A stretch of 64,000 nucleotides of DNA from Branchiostoma floridae (GCF_000003815.2 NC_049981.1:32698681-32762680); one strand, 5' to 3'; shown: positions 22,733 to 34,509, numbered from the stretch's first letter. Program-made: numbers and translations. The notes: generated from the letters alone by a model not told the origin.

Positions 22733-22860
22733 TTTTTTGTGGGGGGGGGGGGGCTTTAGGGTGTGGCCCTTACGTGGCCCCGTGGGACTCGGGGTATTTT
22801 GGGGCCCGACCGGGCACCGGATTGAAATTAAGTCGGACTTAAAATGAACCCGGGACCCGG
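22733..22860. repeat. T/G homopolymer tract and GC-rich spacer between two MITE-A copies
   Basis: A T-run followed by about 14-15 Gs at 22740, then a GC-rich spacer that itself contains GGGGCCCGACCGGGC near 22801, i.e. a remnant of a MITE-A terminus. This suggests three nested or rearranged copies of the family. Confidence 0.5.
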
Positions 22861-23069
22861 TAAGGCCTACGTCACATTTCCTACCCGGGGCCCGGCCGGG
22901 CTGTTTTCGGAAACGAAAAATTTATGTTTATGCCAATGAATATACACAATGCATGCTGTTGAATTATTTTGGGTCCGTTTTGTGTTGTTTTTGTTTTCTT
23001 TTATATCATACTTATCGTTCCCGAAAGCTGCCCGGCCGAGCCCTTTGTGGAAATGTGACCTTAGCCTAA
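22861..23069. mobile_element. MITE-A copy 4, best preserved
   Basis: The left end TAAGGCCTACGTCACATTTCC and right end GGAAATGTGACCTTAGCCTA are inverted repeats. Sub-terminal GGGGCCCGGCCGGGC and GCCCGGCCGAGCCC face each other. 209 bp with an AT-rich centre and no ORF. Confidence 0.7.
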
Positions 23070-23141
23070 CAAATAGACGCCCTGACCTACCAGTAAGGAA
23101 CACCAAGTGAAACAACACTCCAGGCATCCGGCAGTGGTTTC

Positions 23142-23236
23142 GGACCCAAGCCTAAGGCTCTCACGCCCTCACGCCTTAGGCTCTCACGCCCTCACGCCTT
23201 AGGCTCTCACGCCCTCACGCCTTAGGCTTGGGGTCC
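23142..23236. repeat. Three 23-bp tandem units enclosed by a 17-bp inverted repeat
   Basis: GGACCCAAGCCTAAGGC at 23142-23158 is the reverse complement of GCCTTAGGCTTGGGGTCC at 23219-23236 apart from one extra G. Between them lie three copies of TTAGGCTCTCACGCCCTCACGCC-type units (23 bp). The repeats sit in the loop of a potential cruciform. Confidence 0.7.
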
Positions 23237-23699
23237 ATGAGAGAAAAGAAAATCGTGCTAGAAGTTAAGAGGTCAAACGCCAATTCACTCATTCACTCAA
23301 TTGTAAATATTAAAAAACATTGCAGTCTTAAGTACAGGATGCTAGGCCATACATGGTACATATTTGGTGTACTTGTCGAAGGTGGCATTTGGATTTGCCC
23401 AATTTTAAGAACCTGCATATTATATCAAAATACAACAACAAATAAGCGGGCGGAAGAGAAAACTGTTGAGATCACTTTCAGCCGTAGTCTAAGGCACAGT
23501 TTTTATTTGATACAACACGTCGGTTCGGTTCACTATACTGTGATGCGTTAGCCTCCGCCAGCCTAGACTATGGTGGCCGAACTCCCGACCCCCCCTGCAA
23601 ATACCTTCCTGTAGCCAGGCAGCGTAGTCACTCAAGTAGGGACAGGTAAGATGTACTGAGGTGAACCCTTTTCATAAACATGTACTGACAAACGGCGGC

Positions 23700-24110
23700 A
23701 GGTATAATTGCTACAAGCAGAAAAATTACCCCTACTTTGTCTAATCCCTCCCAGTCGTTTCAAACAAGGTTGCCGCCTACAAATCTAATTTCCAGCGGAA
23801 TGTCTGAAATTTGATTTGATGCCGGGGATTTGGAGGAGGATTTACATGAGAAAAGACTCGCGCAATTTCCCGTCCGCGTTCCCGGAACATCTATTAGAGA
23901 AGTGATTTGATTTCTAAGGAGCGGGGTCAGAGGTCGGCGCGATTTGAGCGGAATTTTCCGGGAATATAAAGAGGCATGAGATCGATGAGGTTGGCTCGCG
24001 CTGCGGCGGTCGGGAGGCAGGAAATAACATTTATCCCGCGGAGAAGTTCAGGAAGGTTAGCTCAGCAGTGATGAATGGATTCCGCCGTGAACGTGCGGTT
24101 GTGTGGACAA
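23700..24110. promoter_or_regulatory. Candidate cis-regulatory island
   Basis: A repeat-free, CpG-containing block with CTAATCCCTCCC near 23740, TCGCGCAATTTCCCG, TTCCGGGAA near 23956, and AATATAAAGAGG near 23963. No ORF or splice pattern supports an exon. The regulatory call is inference. Confidence 0.2.
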
Positions 24111-24215
24111 GAGCGGAATAGATGGAACCGTTATACATGTGTTGCAGGCAGAATACCTGATCAAGTCCAAATAAAGAGTCAGCGCGATGCAATCTTGTGT
24201 AGTTAGTCTTAGCCT

Positions 24216-24458
24216 AATCTTAGCACTGGGGTGTCTGTGTGGCGCAACGGTTAGAGCGTTGGGATTAGAATCAGTAGGTCCTGGGTTCTATACTCACCAT
24301 GCCCCTGCCCCCATGACGGTGGAGTGACGCCCACCGAGCCTCACGGCTAATCTGTCTAAAGGTGCCAAAAAACACCTACGGATTTGGTGCTGCCAGTGTG
24401 TCAACATCTGCACACTTGCCACTAAGACCCGTGAATTTTTTTTTTAAATCTTAGCACT
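24216..24458 (+). mobile_element. tRNA-derived SINE with perfect 12-bp target-site duplication
   Basis: AATCTTAGCACT at 24216-24227 recurs exactly at 24447-24458. The 219-bp body starts with a tRNA-like head: A-box TGGCGCAACGG at 24239-24249 and B-box-like GGTTCTATACT at 24284-24294, about 35 bp apart. A tRNA-unrelated body follows, ending in a T-rich tail (about ten Ts). The internal Pol III promoter and the target duplication together make the SINE call secure. The intact duplication points to a fairly recent insertion. Confidence 0.85.
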
Positions 24459-26459
24459 ACACAAATGCTTGATTTTTTAAAGAACTATTATGAACCAGTA
24501 ATTAATTAATTTATATAACGTGTTCACTCACGCCTATGCTAATAATGACCGCCATGTTGGTGTCCTGGATTTGCATTTCAGTGAACCGCAGTTCAAGCAT
24601 ACAAAGAGTTTTTTTTAACATCATATCAGCAAGATCTTCTTCTATTCTCGCCTGAGAGCTATACACACATTAAAGGGGCTATTTCAGAGGGTTAAAGGTC
24701 TCTATATTTCCAGAAATGTTAAGCTATGATTTAAACTGTCTCGGCACAAAAGTGTACCATGTAGGTCGATGGAAAGGCTAGGCTGCAAGAGAAGGGAGTC
24801 AAGCGAGGAGTAGGAATGAGAGTATATCTAACGGAGATTGCAGAAGAGGTGCGACAAGATGTTAGCTATAACAACTAATGGACTTAAAATGTTGTTGGAC
24901 ATGATTGAGGGAGAAGGACCCATGTGACTTTTCAGAGGCATCAGTTTTCTAACGTTAGAACATTTTTAAGAAGAAAAGAAATTCGTTGAAATGCATCTAG
25001 CTGCCTGCATGCTGATATCCCTGTGACGTCACGTGAAACCGATCTTTTGACAACGCAAAGACGAAGTTGTGGAGCCCAACTGTTTATCAAGTGCCGCGTC
25101 TATTTTCAATTCCCTCCCCTGGTGCTACCGTCTGTTTTTATTGCAGCTCTTATTGGCGGTGGCATCCAAAGTTAAGTGATTTAGAAACATCACATAGTCC
25201 GGTTGTAAAACTTATCAAGAACTGGTACAGTACGTGATGTACTTATCTATCTATTTATTATCTACGTGTCCGAGCATTAAGAAAAAAATGTACTTCTCTG
25301 GTCTGAAACTGTTAAAATGACCTTTATATCGCAAAGTACTGTAAATAAGTAAATTTGCCCGATTCATTCAATATCTTGAAAAGATCATGGTTGATTCTGA
25401 CGAAACTTCTTTTTTCCAAATAATTCTTGTTTAACCCGATTCGTAACTCACGTGTTGGTCGACAGTATGAACGTGCATTTGATTAATTGATAAATTTGTT
25501 ATCAAAAGTCAAGTATAACTTTAATGAAGTTAGCCTGTACTAAACCGCATGCGTTGGGCCAGGTTCCCAATCGACCAAGCTCAACATTGCCGTCCGCAGC
25601 AGTGACTGTTAAATCTGCCTAACTGTGTGACTGCGTTAACGGTACATGATTGCTGTGGTTGGAGCTGGTGTTCTGGTGCTTATCTAAGGCGATATGGTAC
25701 TAATATGTTTTCAATAGGCAAAAACACCTGCACCTCATGATGAGTCCAGGATGCGGCATCCGGAGACATGACGTTCCACTTCTTTGATGAAAACAGACAT
25801 CCTCGGCAAGAACTACTAACTCTAGTTTAAAAGCCAGTTTCTAACCTACATAATTCATTTTCGTTCAAGCAGTGCTTCCACCAGATGACTTTCCCTCCGC
25901 TGGCTTGTAATTTAGTTTCATCAATTTTGAGCAATTTCGGAACAAAGTAATCTGAATGGGTACGACTGGCTCTTCTCCTCTTTATTTATTTAATTATTAC
26001 CTGATTGTAAAAAAAGAAATACTGTATTCAGTCACACCTGTTGTATTTCACCTGAATACCGGGTACTTTTACTCATTAGTACAAATCATTGTCTTAGCTC
26101 GTTGACAAAACACACTGTAAGGATAGTCTCTGCACAGCTTCAAAGAACGCTTATTATACACGTAGTTTAAAAGCGAGTGTGACAGGTAATGCATTTATTC
26201 CAGGGTCACATTCCCTCACCAGCAGAGTTGTTTGACCTCTCATGGACTCATCGAGTTCTTAGAATTCGCCATGAACTGAAAATATGACCCCATTGACATC
26301 TGGTTTCTAAGAAAACCACCTCAAGACTCCTGTCCCATCCATGGCTCCCGTGTGCCCGGCACTGCACGGAAAGTGGGGATTTACCAACAGCGGTAAATGC
26401 CGGGTAAGTACGGTAATGCGTGCAAAAAACCGCGCTATAAAGCCTACTTTTCGTGAAGT
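24459..26459. other. Intergenic stretch, nothing recognised
   Basis: AT-rich with no supported gene or repeat. CCGCCATGTTGGTGTCC near 24550 resembles CCGCCATATTGGTGTCC near 17566 and may be a small shared dispersed repeat. Confidence 0.4.
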
Positions 26460-26700
26460 GCGGACCACGCCCACCGCGGAGCACAGGTTTTGTTTCCCCC
26501 ACTCTCCCCTTATCCGGTGCCCCCCCCCCCCTTCTCACCCAGCGGGAACCCCCCTCGACGCCGCAACCCCCCGCAAGACGTAATGAGACACACGCGCGGA
26601 ATGTGATTCGCCCCCATCCCCTGCAGCCGCCTGATTACACCGTTATGTAACCGGATTACCGGGCTGTGTGTGGATATTGGGTCTTACAGGGGCTTTATTG
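26460..26700. promoter_or_regulatory. GC-rich island with a C-tract
   Basis: Includes ACCACGCCCACCGCGGAG near 26465, a run of about 13 Cs at 26520, and GTGATTCGCCCCC. The overlapping ORFs are Pro/Arg-rich artefacts. It may be regulatory; there is no further support. Confidence 0.15.
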
Positions 26701-26798
26701 AACTCATCTGGGTGTAACATTGCAACTCACGGCCGATCGGACTTCTCAGAACTAGTAACGTTGGAGGAGCAATGACTCCGCAGCTTTACCCCAGCGTG

Positions 26799-27460
26799 TT
26801 TTTGTTTGTTTGTTTGAACCTTTGTTTATTCATGAGAAGCTCAAATCGGCCAGCAGGCCGCTTTTCATTGAGGTCATGAGGGAGGTCAGGGTCATATAAA
26901 ATATAATACAGATACAGATTTACATTGAGTACTATTAGATTCATCAACCTATATCACTACACATACATTGTACAAAACATATAGTGGTGCAGATGGCTCA
27001 GTGTTCATAGTCCGTGTCCGTTCGTTTTGGTCAATAACTTTTACTTCAAGAGTCTCTTAAAGCTGGTCAGATTTGGAGCCGTACGTGTGTCTGGTGGTAG
27101 GTTGTTCCAGACATAGGGGCCACGGTAGGCTATTGATCGTGTTGAACAGAGTTCTGTGTCTACTGCTGGTGCTCATCTGTATTACTCCGGGACGGAGGGT
27201 AACCTGCGATGGAGTATTGTAGCTGGGTGATGTAACCGTATCTTTAAGTTCCCTTTGCTGTATCCATATGCAGTTTTGCATGTCATTTGCATAGTTGCGT
27301 GATGATGCGCTTTTTCCGTGGTGTTTGTAACAGTAGTGTAATGATTTATAAAAAGAAACCACCCCTATGTTTTCGGTATTGTGGACCAGGTCGGCGGCAT
27401 CACCATGTAGTTTGGACGGGCTAACTTCAAGCAGATGTTGGGTTATGACCATCGACAAAT
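26799..27460 (-). mobile_element. LINE 3' end: RT C-terminus plus 3' UTR
   Basis: Read on the minus strand, 27140 to 27041 encodes the ending typical of CR1/L2-type non-LTR reverse transcriptases: RGPYVWNNLPPDTR, then TAPNLTSFKRLLK and a stop at 27041-27043. Upstream the frame is broken: the open frame at 27057-27458 overlaps it out of register. The 3' UTR ends in AATAAACAAAGG followed by (CAAA)n at 26800. It is 5'-truncated and dead. Confidence 0.7.
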
Positions 27461-28025
27461 GGATTTAACAACTGTTGCTCCAGATGAAACTCCAGGTAAC
27501 AGCCATTCACATAAGGCACAGTCAGAGTTAATGTCGTCAAATCAGAGAGAAAACGATATCGAATTCAATAAAAAAAATATCTGTGTTAAGAATGGAATAC
27601 TATGCGAACACTACTCATAACGACATTGATGACCTACATGTAGATGAAAAGACTGAGAAACATCAGTGAGGAAAACACATAGACCCCTTCGTATTCAGAG
27701 TGAACCTGAAGGCTGGTTAAGTAATAATCAGATCAGTAAAACGCCACCTATACTGTACTGCGTCTTCAGATTTACCTGCAAATTGATGCTGTTTGCTGCG
27801 ATTTGATGCATTTAAGTGACAAATGCCCCAAACTCATAAAGATACCGGACCCACATACAGACATCATATTTGTACACCCCGTATATACACAAGCTTAGCA
27901 GGACAAGGGTTAAAACGCTGACGCAGTGCTGTCATTCGTCATGTCAAGTGAAACCCCGTTCAGAACCGATCCACGGTTTATCCCAACCTTCTCGTGACGG
28001 GATCGGGTCAGACTACCCCTAACCC
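27461..28025. other. Intergenic stretch, nothing recognised
   Basis: No supported feature apart from a C-homopolymer starting at about 28023. Confidence 0.4.
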
Positions 28026-28860
28026 CCCCCCCCCCCTGCCCCGGTCTGCAGCAGGATTAGCCGCTTACCTGGCGGGAGAAATCTCCTGATAACAGATTTA
28101 ATAACGAGCTGACGCGCTGATCCTCCCCATCCATCACACCTGACGGCGCGACGTCGTTAGCCCACCTGTGCAGAACGGAGTCTCAGCGGGGCGTGGTGAG
28201 CGGATTCACGGCAACGTAAGACGCTTTCGGACCAACAACGGTAGGGTTAGGGGGTCACCGACATGAAAACAAAGATCAACATCTACAGTGAACGTCACTG
28301 GAATACTGAATGAAAATGTCCAGAATATGCATGATGCAGAATATGACTAATAAATTAAACTAATGGACGTACCGAGTACTAAGTACAGCGTCTTCGCAAC
28401 AACTGCTAAGTGTTAAGGACCGAGTATAATATTGATACCAGTGTCACCAAAATGAAAAAAAAAAAAAAAACATCTACAGTGAATTTACAGAGGGAAATTT
28501 TAAAGACAGTGCACGATGCAGAAAATGACTGAATAAACTGCCAAGTGTTTCGAATCGAGTATAACATTGATACTTAGGTGTCACCAAATGGTAAACAGAT
28601 CTACTGGTTTCTGCAATTTTACTTGAAGGTGATCACCCTACATTGTCTGCCACCCCCTCCCCGGTAGTTTTTGTGTTGAGCTGCGCAAACATTCTTCACT
28701 CCTGCCGAACATAACGTAATAACTTCGGGAAGACTGATCACCTGTCGCGTCTACTTACGGGGGCAGGGCCAGCTGCGTAACCTGTTTCTCATCACATTAA
28801 TCATTCATAATTTTATTACGCCATACCGTGGGCTATATATCCTTGTCTTAACTAACAACA
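28026..28860. promoter_or_regulatory. Two GC-richer candidate regulatory islands
   Basis: The first island (28040-28240) contains GGATTAG, an E-box CACCTG near 28138, GACGTCG and GGGGCGTGG. The second (28720-28860) contains GCCAGCTGCG (E-box) and CATTAATCATTCATAATTTT, a string of overlapping homeodomain-type cores. They are separated by AT-rich sequence in which a TGAAAT/ATGATGCAGAATATGACT-like segment is loosely duplicated (28330 and 28515). Regulatory role is inferred. Confidence 0.2.
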
Positions 28861-29099
28861 CTGAAAGACGCTGTATGCAAAGCGCGATAAAAATAGATTT
28901 TTCAGTTAACATGAATAAATGGCCCAGCAAGTAGCAGAAATCAAAACAGATGCACTTGTTGAGTTGGGTCAATTCGCTACGCGTTGATTAGATATAGTTT
29001 CGTCGCAATACTTTTGTTTTGTTAGCTTGGTAGAAGTAGGGGCAGTCTGCATATATATCAACAGATTGTCTTTTTTAACATCAAGTTTTCCCTTGGCGT

Positions 29100-29545
29100 A
29101 GAGAGTATCCAAGTCACTAACTCATACACTTATAAGTTATCAGCTCCCTGTCCACGAGAGATTGTGTACATATTGTCCAATGAATGCAGTGGAAAAAGAA
29201 ACACATTTTATCAGTCAGTGTACCCACTATGAAACCGAAAGAAAAACATTATTTCAAACAGTTGCCACAATTTCACCAAGCTTTTACCACCTAAATGATC
29301 ACCAAAAGACTACATCTCTACTAAAAGCACAAAATCCCACCATCATACAGAATGTGGGACAGTTCATTAACCACTGCCTTCAAAGAAGAAGTCAAACCCA
29401 ACAATAGTATCCATAGTAACATGTAGTTGATTAGACACTAGTTTTATGTACTTACCTCTCTTAGTTCTTGAGACTGTGTATGCAATTAGCCCTCGGGCAT
29501 GATTTTGCAAATAAACAATTTATTTATTTAAAAATTTTGTACAGA
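29100..29545 (+). mobile_element. LINE 3' end: RT C-terminal domain with Cys/His motif
   Basis: From about 29120 the plus strand reads YQLPVHERLCTYC, then VEKETHFISQCTHYETER, and stops at 29405-29407. This ER.C.YC....VE.E.HF...C..Y pattern is the C-terminal motif of many animal non-LTR reverse transcriptases. The 3' UTR runs to AAATAAACAATTTATTTATTT near 29510. Everything upstream of the C-terminus is missing. Confidence 0.7.
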
Positions 29546-31130
29546 CATCTAGGGAGTTCGAGGCTACATAAACCCGGATGTGATCGATGATGATTGGTGT
29601 TAAAGTAGGAGACCTTTTCATGACCCTTGTTAATCCGAACCGATGTTGTTTAAGTTCGGATTATGTCACTAATCATTCAAGTCCTTAGTTGATAGCTGAG
29701 CTCTTAAATGGACAGATTCTGTCATCTGAGACTTGTCTATCATATTAAACAGAAGCTAATATCATATCAAACTAAACGAATTTCAATACGTAATTATCGC
29801 TTTTCTTTGACACGTGTTAGTTTTGAGAGACACGCGGCATCACAATACTGCACACAACCTACACGTCATTCTGAGTGGCTCCTCGCCTGTCCGACCTGAC
29901 GAAACCCAGCCCTGTGTTATCCACTGTTATATATTCCCCATAGCTGTTGTACAAACCGTTTTATAGCCCCGTGAAAGGCCACTATTATTCTTACGCAGTC
30001 GCGTGACGTGGACGTCGTCTGTTTTGTGTTTCACCTGGTCTACAGAGACACGGCCAGCAACTGCCGGCAGGGACTGCGGGATGGGTGTGAGATCGGGGAG
30101 ATAAAGGAGTAGACTCGTAATAGGGCGGGCCCGGTGTCGTACTCAATTCTGCTCTGTCAGATTTAGAACTACTCCGTGTTGTAGGGTGTGTGCTTGCAGC
30201 AATGAATAGTTAGGGATAGGTTACAGGTTCGGGTCAGCTTCCAAAGCACGACCCCTACTTCTAATCTCCGCTCAGACATATGCTTGAAAATGACTACGCC
30301 CGACGAGTATGACATACCTCTCTCCAATCAGGTATACTGGAAACCCCCAGGCAGTGTCGGGGCAAACATTTGTGCCTGACACCGGTTCAGAACGTTTTAC
30401 AGGTGACTATCAGCTGATGTGTGGTTGATCGAATCTGCTCGAGTGAAAATGCTGTTGACAAGCAGCCGCTGCCAGTGTATTTCTGTTTGCTGATGATTGA
30501 GTGCAATGGGTGTGTCATAAATGTTTTTCCGTGATACAATTGTTCAATATTTGTGCATAAATTGAGGGACATTTATATTACGTGGAGTGCATCAAGAAGG
30601 AAGGTCGACTGGAAAACATCTGGTGAGATCAAACTCGACAGGAACATAAATTAACGTTTCAACATTTTAACAGTGCACAGCAGCAAGGACTAGGTTTGAC
30701 TTGAATTGGAGTAACCAAATAGAGACACCCGGTTGCTACACATTTTGTGACGAGAAGGTAAGGAGCATTGGCTAGAAAAAGGTGGCGCATATCAGTAAGG
30801 ACACGCGTTACTTATCACAGGACATCTTTCTCAAAGCGTCAACACACAAAAAATTTTACATCACGAAATAAAGGATGGATAGGACTATTGTTGCTGACAA
30901 GAGATATAATACTAATATAGTGTATGCAAGATAAATACACTACTGTATTGTAGTAACAAATTGCCTGCAGATGTTTATGTTAAGATTTTAATAGTGTGAC
31001 CAGATTTTAATACAGCTGTTTATACTTTGTGAATGTCGGCGCAATTCAGCCATCAGCTGCAATGCCGAACATGTTGCAATAAAACTTGTCAATCTTATAT
31101 TGCCTTATTCTACTGTGTTGTTTGCAGAAA
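29546..31130. other. Intergenic stretch with one CpG-richer block
   Basis: A CpG-richer block at about 29995-30150 contains GTCGCGTGACGTGGACGTC (CRE-like) and CACCTGG. The remainder is AT-rich, with no supported gene. Confidence 0.35.
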
Positions 31131-31345
31131 GACCTGTAGCGCGAACTTGCCAAGAAGTTTATTCCATCATCTCCCTTCCCTCCTCCCGCGTGTCCCGGGG
31201 CAGAGAAGATTAGACGCTGTCTCCGCAGGTGGAGAGAGGATTCCCGTTAAAGGATTACCTGTGCATTAGGAAGAGACCGGCGGTCCCCCGGGCAGGGCGT
31301 ACAGACACAGTTGACTTCCCCGTGGCCCTGAAAGCTTTCTCTGCA
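31131..31345. promoter_or_regulatory. Candidate cis-regulatory island
   Basis: GC-rich unique block with AGGTGGAGAGAGGATTCC, AAAGGATTACCTGTGC (K50 homeodomain core next to an E-box) near 31250, CCCGGGCAGGGCG and CCACGTGATG near 31348. No exon structure was found. Confidence 0.2.
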
Positions 31346-32504
31346 GCCACGTGATGTTTGTTTAGGGCTTATTCTCGTCAAAACTGTTTTCATAAAGACT
31401 GGTTTTATTTATGTTTTGAGGAGAAAGACATATTGGGTTTTCATAATGTGTGTCCTTAGGGAAGTGCCCTAAACATGACTGTGATAAATAATAGATGTAG
31501 GAAAGAAAGAAACATGTCATTAACTTAGTTTTGAAAGGCCACGTACTTCCGTAATGTCTACCACAACTGTAGGTACAGGAAGTGTGATGATTTTTACATA
31601 ATAATTACAGGATATCTGGGTATATCGCTATATGAACACTTTACATTACAGTTCCGTCATCTCATTTTACCTACTACATGGGAGAAGTCTTGGTTTATGA
31701 ACAAAACAAGAAACAAATGAGCTTTGGTTGTTTGATACGAGTAATATTTCTCAGATAAATTGGCACAAATTAAGACTAAGTGTGACGGAACAGAATTATG
31801 CTGATAACAGTAATAAAAAAATTAGTCATTTGAACCAAACGGAGGAGGTAAAACTAAATACTGTTGTTGAATGACTTAAAAAATTATCATCTTTCTCGCT
31901 GCTTGTCAATCTCTGAGGCGTTGCCTTTTATATTTTTCAACTCATTTTAGGAATTCTTAATACATTCAGAGGAGAGAGGTACATCATGTATTTTCTAATG
32001 GTGTGGTGGATACGTCTGTTTTCATGATTTATTGGTACACTTTGTTACCAAACTTGTTTGACATGAAGACATTTCTGAAACATAGTTCCGCAAAATTTTC
32101 ACTAACTGTACTTCCCGTTGACAGATGTTCCCATCTCCCTAACTACGTGATTGAGTTGGAGAACTTAATCACGAAGCGAATTTTATGTTATTTTTGGGGG
32201 GGGGGGGGGCAAGACTGTGCCCATTTTACCCCTCTGCCGGCTAAACTCCTTCCCCAGCTTATGTTACTGTCTTATGCCACGGAGGAATCTACTCGGAGAT
32301 AAGGACTACGAAGCATCCAGGATTCGGCAAAATAGCCCGTGTTTACACAATCTCTGGCGGGGATTATTGACCCATGCATGTAACTGTTGGGCGGGCCGCT
32401 AGGAGCGCGCTTAAGTCATGCTGATGACAGGATGGGTGCTGCTGAAGGGAAAGCACGTTCGAAATGTTAGGATGACAATGATTAGGCACATTCCTGGTTC
32501 CAAA
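31346..32504. other. Intergenic stretch, nothing recognised
   Basis: AT-rich. A G-run of about 12 sits at 32196. No gene is supported. Confidence 0.4.
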
Positions 32505-32510
32505 TATTCA

Positions 32511-32635
32511 TGTGCAGTGACAGATATTTTGGATAATATGTCAACGGTGAAGGTCCCCGAGACAAAAACAAATCAAGTCCGTACAAAAGGGACCTTCACG
32601 TTTGACTTATTACCCATAATTCATGTCACTGCAAA
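32511..32635. mobile_element. Foldback/MITE-like inverted repeat
   Basis: The left arm (32511-32556) contains CAGTGACA, ATAAT, GTCAAC and GTGAAGGTCCC. The right arm (32588-32635) gives the same order on the other strand: GTGAAGGTCCC, GTCAAAC mirrored as GTTTGAC, and CAGTGACA. Arms of about 45 bp surround a 31-bp loop. It has the shape of a small MITE; a transcript would fold into a long hairpin. Confidence 0.5.
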
Positions 32636-32997
32636 TGCGCGTTTGTAACAGTGAATGTGCTTATAACGTGACGTTAAGTTTGATAGAGGGCTTAGTGAGT
32701 TCATACTGATGGTCATATATGTAAGTGATACAACTCATTTTCAAGTGCCCGAACAATGGAAGACTAGCAAGAGTGTTTTACTCCAGAAAAAACTTAAATG
32801 GACAGATCGATGTTTTATTCCCAGAGTTAATTCAAGCAAGGAAGCAGAAAATGGTATTTGCATATCATATGGTATCAGAAAATGTCATTCAGCACTAGAA
32901 TGGATGCACAGGTGACTTCATTCCTAAGAGTTTTTTTTAAATTTATATGGACAAAAGGGTTATTTCAGATTTTAAGGTATTAGAATATTAATACTCA

Positions 32998-33155
32998 GCG
33001 TGTCGTTGTGGCCACCCTACCCAAACCATGGGACACATTACAAAGGACTGTGTATTAGGCCCCAACGTCTCCAACCAGGACCTACTAGAAGCTAACGAGA
33101 GGGCCGTGGCCTGGCTGCAGTACTGGCACGGAACGATATGATGATGAAAATAGAT
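32998..33155 (+). mobile_element. RTE-like LINE 3' end
   Basis: The plus frame reads CRCGHPTQTMGHITKDC, then ERAVAWLQYW, and stops at 33139-33141. The C.CG...QTM.HI...C zinc-knuckle-like motif followed by a W-rich end is characteristic of RTE/BovB-group reverse transcriptases. The TGATGATGAAA after the stop fits the short trinucleotide tails of that group. No other part of the element remains. Confidence 0.65.
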
Positions 33156-33999
33156 ACGGATACACCATTGTGTGCATACTAGTACATGTATGTGCACCTA
33201 CCAGTGTTTGTTTGATTGTTATTGGAAAGACAATTCTAAGAGATTGTACTTTCTGTCGCTTAACCTTAACCATCAATACTTCTTATGTTATACTGGTACA
33301 CTTATATATGTTATGTTTTTTATTGTTTTGTAATCAGACATGGACTCCAGAAAGAATATATTTTGCGAGTATATTGTAAAGTCTAATGGAGATCGAAATA
33401 AACACACAAACCTCATGTACCTGTCCTGAACCAACACTCTCCACACACGTACAATAAAATCTAACATCTTAGATTGGTAACTACTCCTTGCCTGTATTAG
33501 TAGTAGCATGATAGAATACAAAGATAACATTAAATCTGCCCCAGCAAATACAAAATCTAACTACAGAAGCGCTGAAGAAACTTGTAACCCCACATGTACA
33601 TTGTATGTGTCACTACACACAAAGCCAGAACTACTACAGTAACTTTAAGTTCAATCTATGCGGATGTCAAACATTCATAATCGTAACAACAACTGCTAAT
33701 ATTACTGACCTCTTTCCTGTACATACATTTAATATGTATGAATATCATTAAGTATGTTATGTTGTGTATGTTAAGATTGTTATTTTAAGACTAAAACTAA
33801 CTTAATTTAGCCAGTTTTACAGCAAGGTATAACAGGCTGCAATGCTGTTTTAGTATGTATGTACATGTATATTTATAAATAAACAACAACTACTAAATAC
33901 ACACATTTTTACCTAAAAGCTCAACTTTTTTTTACATTTACCTAAAAGCTCAACTTTTTTTTACATTGATGGTATCCTAGAGCATTTTTCCTGCGCACA
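33156..33999. other. Intergenic stretch downstream of ZNF-A
   Basis: Contains a 29-bp direct duplication (ACCTAAAAGCTCAACTTTTT at 33911 and 33940). The segment around 33560-33720 resembles the 3' flanks of ZNF-B (38770-39060) and ZNF-C (48460-48910), so the zinc-finger duplication unit includes it. Confidence 0.5.
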
Positions 34000-34509
34000 G
34001 GCCACAGTGGTCACATGTACGGCTTCTCTTCAACTGGAACATGCTTGGCTATGTGTTGTTTCAGATGGCCTTATGACTAACCGAATACTAACACTGATCA
34101 CACTTGTACGTGTGGCCTTTCTTCTGACTGTATTTTTACATGCCTGGAAAAGAAAGACTTATAATCTGCCCTAAACCCACACTGCCCACACATGTAAATG
34201 TAGGGTTCCTCACCGGTGTGTTTGGCCTTGTGTCTATTCCAAGCTGATTTAAATGCTGTGCAGTAGCCACCCTGGTCACACTTGTAAAGTGTTCCTTCTG
34301 TATGTCTCCTCATATGATGTGATAGGGCAGCTATGTAAGCTGTCCTGAATCCACACTCCCCACAAATGTAGGGTTTCTCACCTGCAAGTCTTCTGTATGT
34401 TTCTTCATATGTTTTGAAAATGTAGACCTCAAATCTGTCCTGTACCCACACTCTCCACACATGCTTAACCGTGTCCATGTCCAAGCTAGACTTTCTAGCT
34501 GCACTATAG
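34000..34509 (-). pseudogene. Decayed 3' finger array of ZNF-A
   Basis: Directly after the ZNF-A stop, recognisable C2H2 fingers continue but are scattered over three frames. KCDYSAARKSSLD lies in one frame, MCGECGYRTDLRSTFSKHMK in a second, and YICGECGFRTAYIAALSHHM to about 34098 in a third. A last remnant near 34010-34060 reads EEKPYM and then a stop. At least two frameshifts and stops separate them. The ancestral protein was therefore several fingers longer. This stretch is now either 3' UTR or dead sequence. Confidence 0.75.

Noticed and set aside
27057-27458. 133-codon minus ORF as an independent gene
   Set aside because: It is an out-of-register reading of a dead LINE end. The overlapping frame gives the characteristic RT C-terminus.
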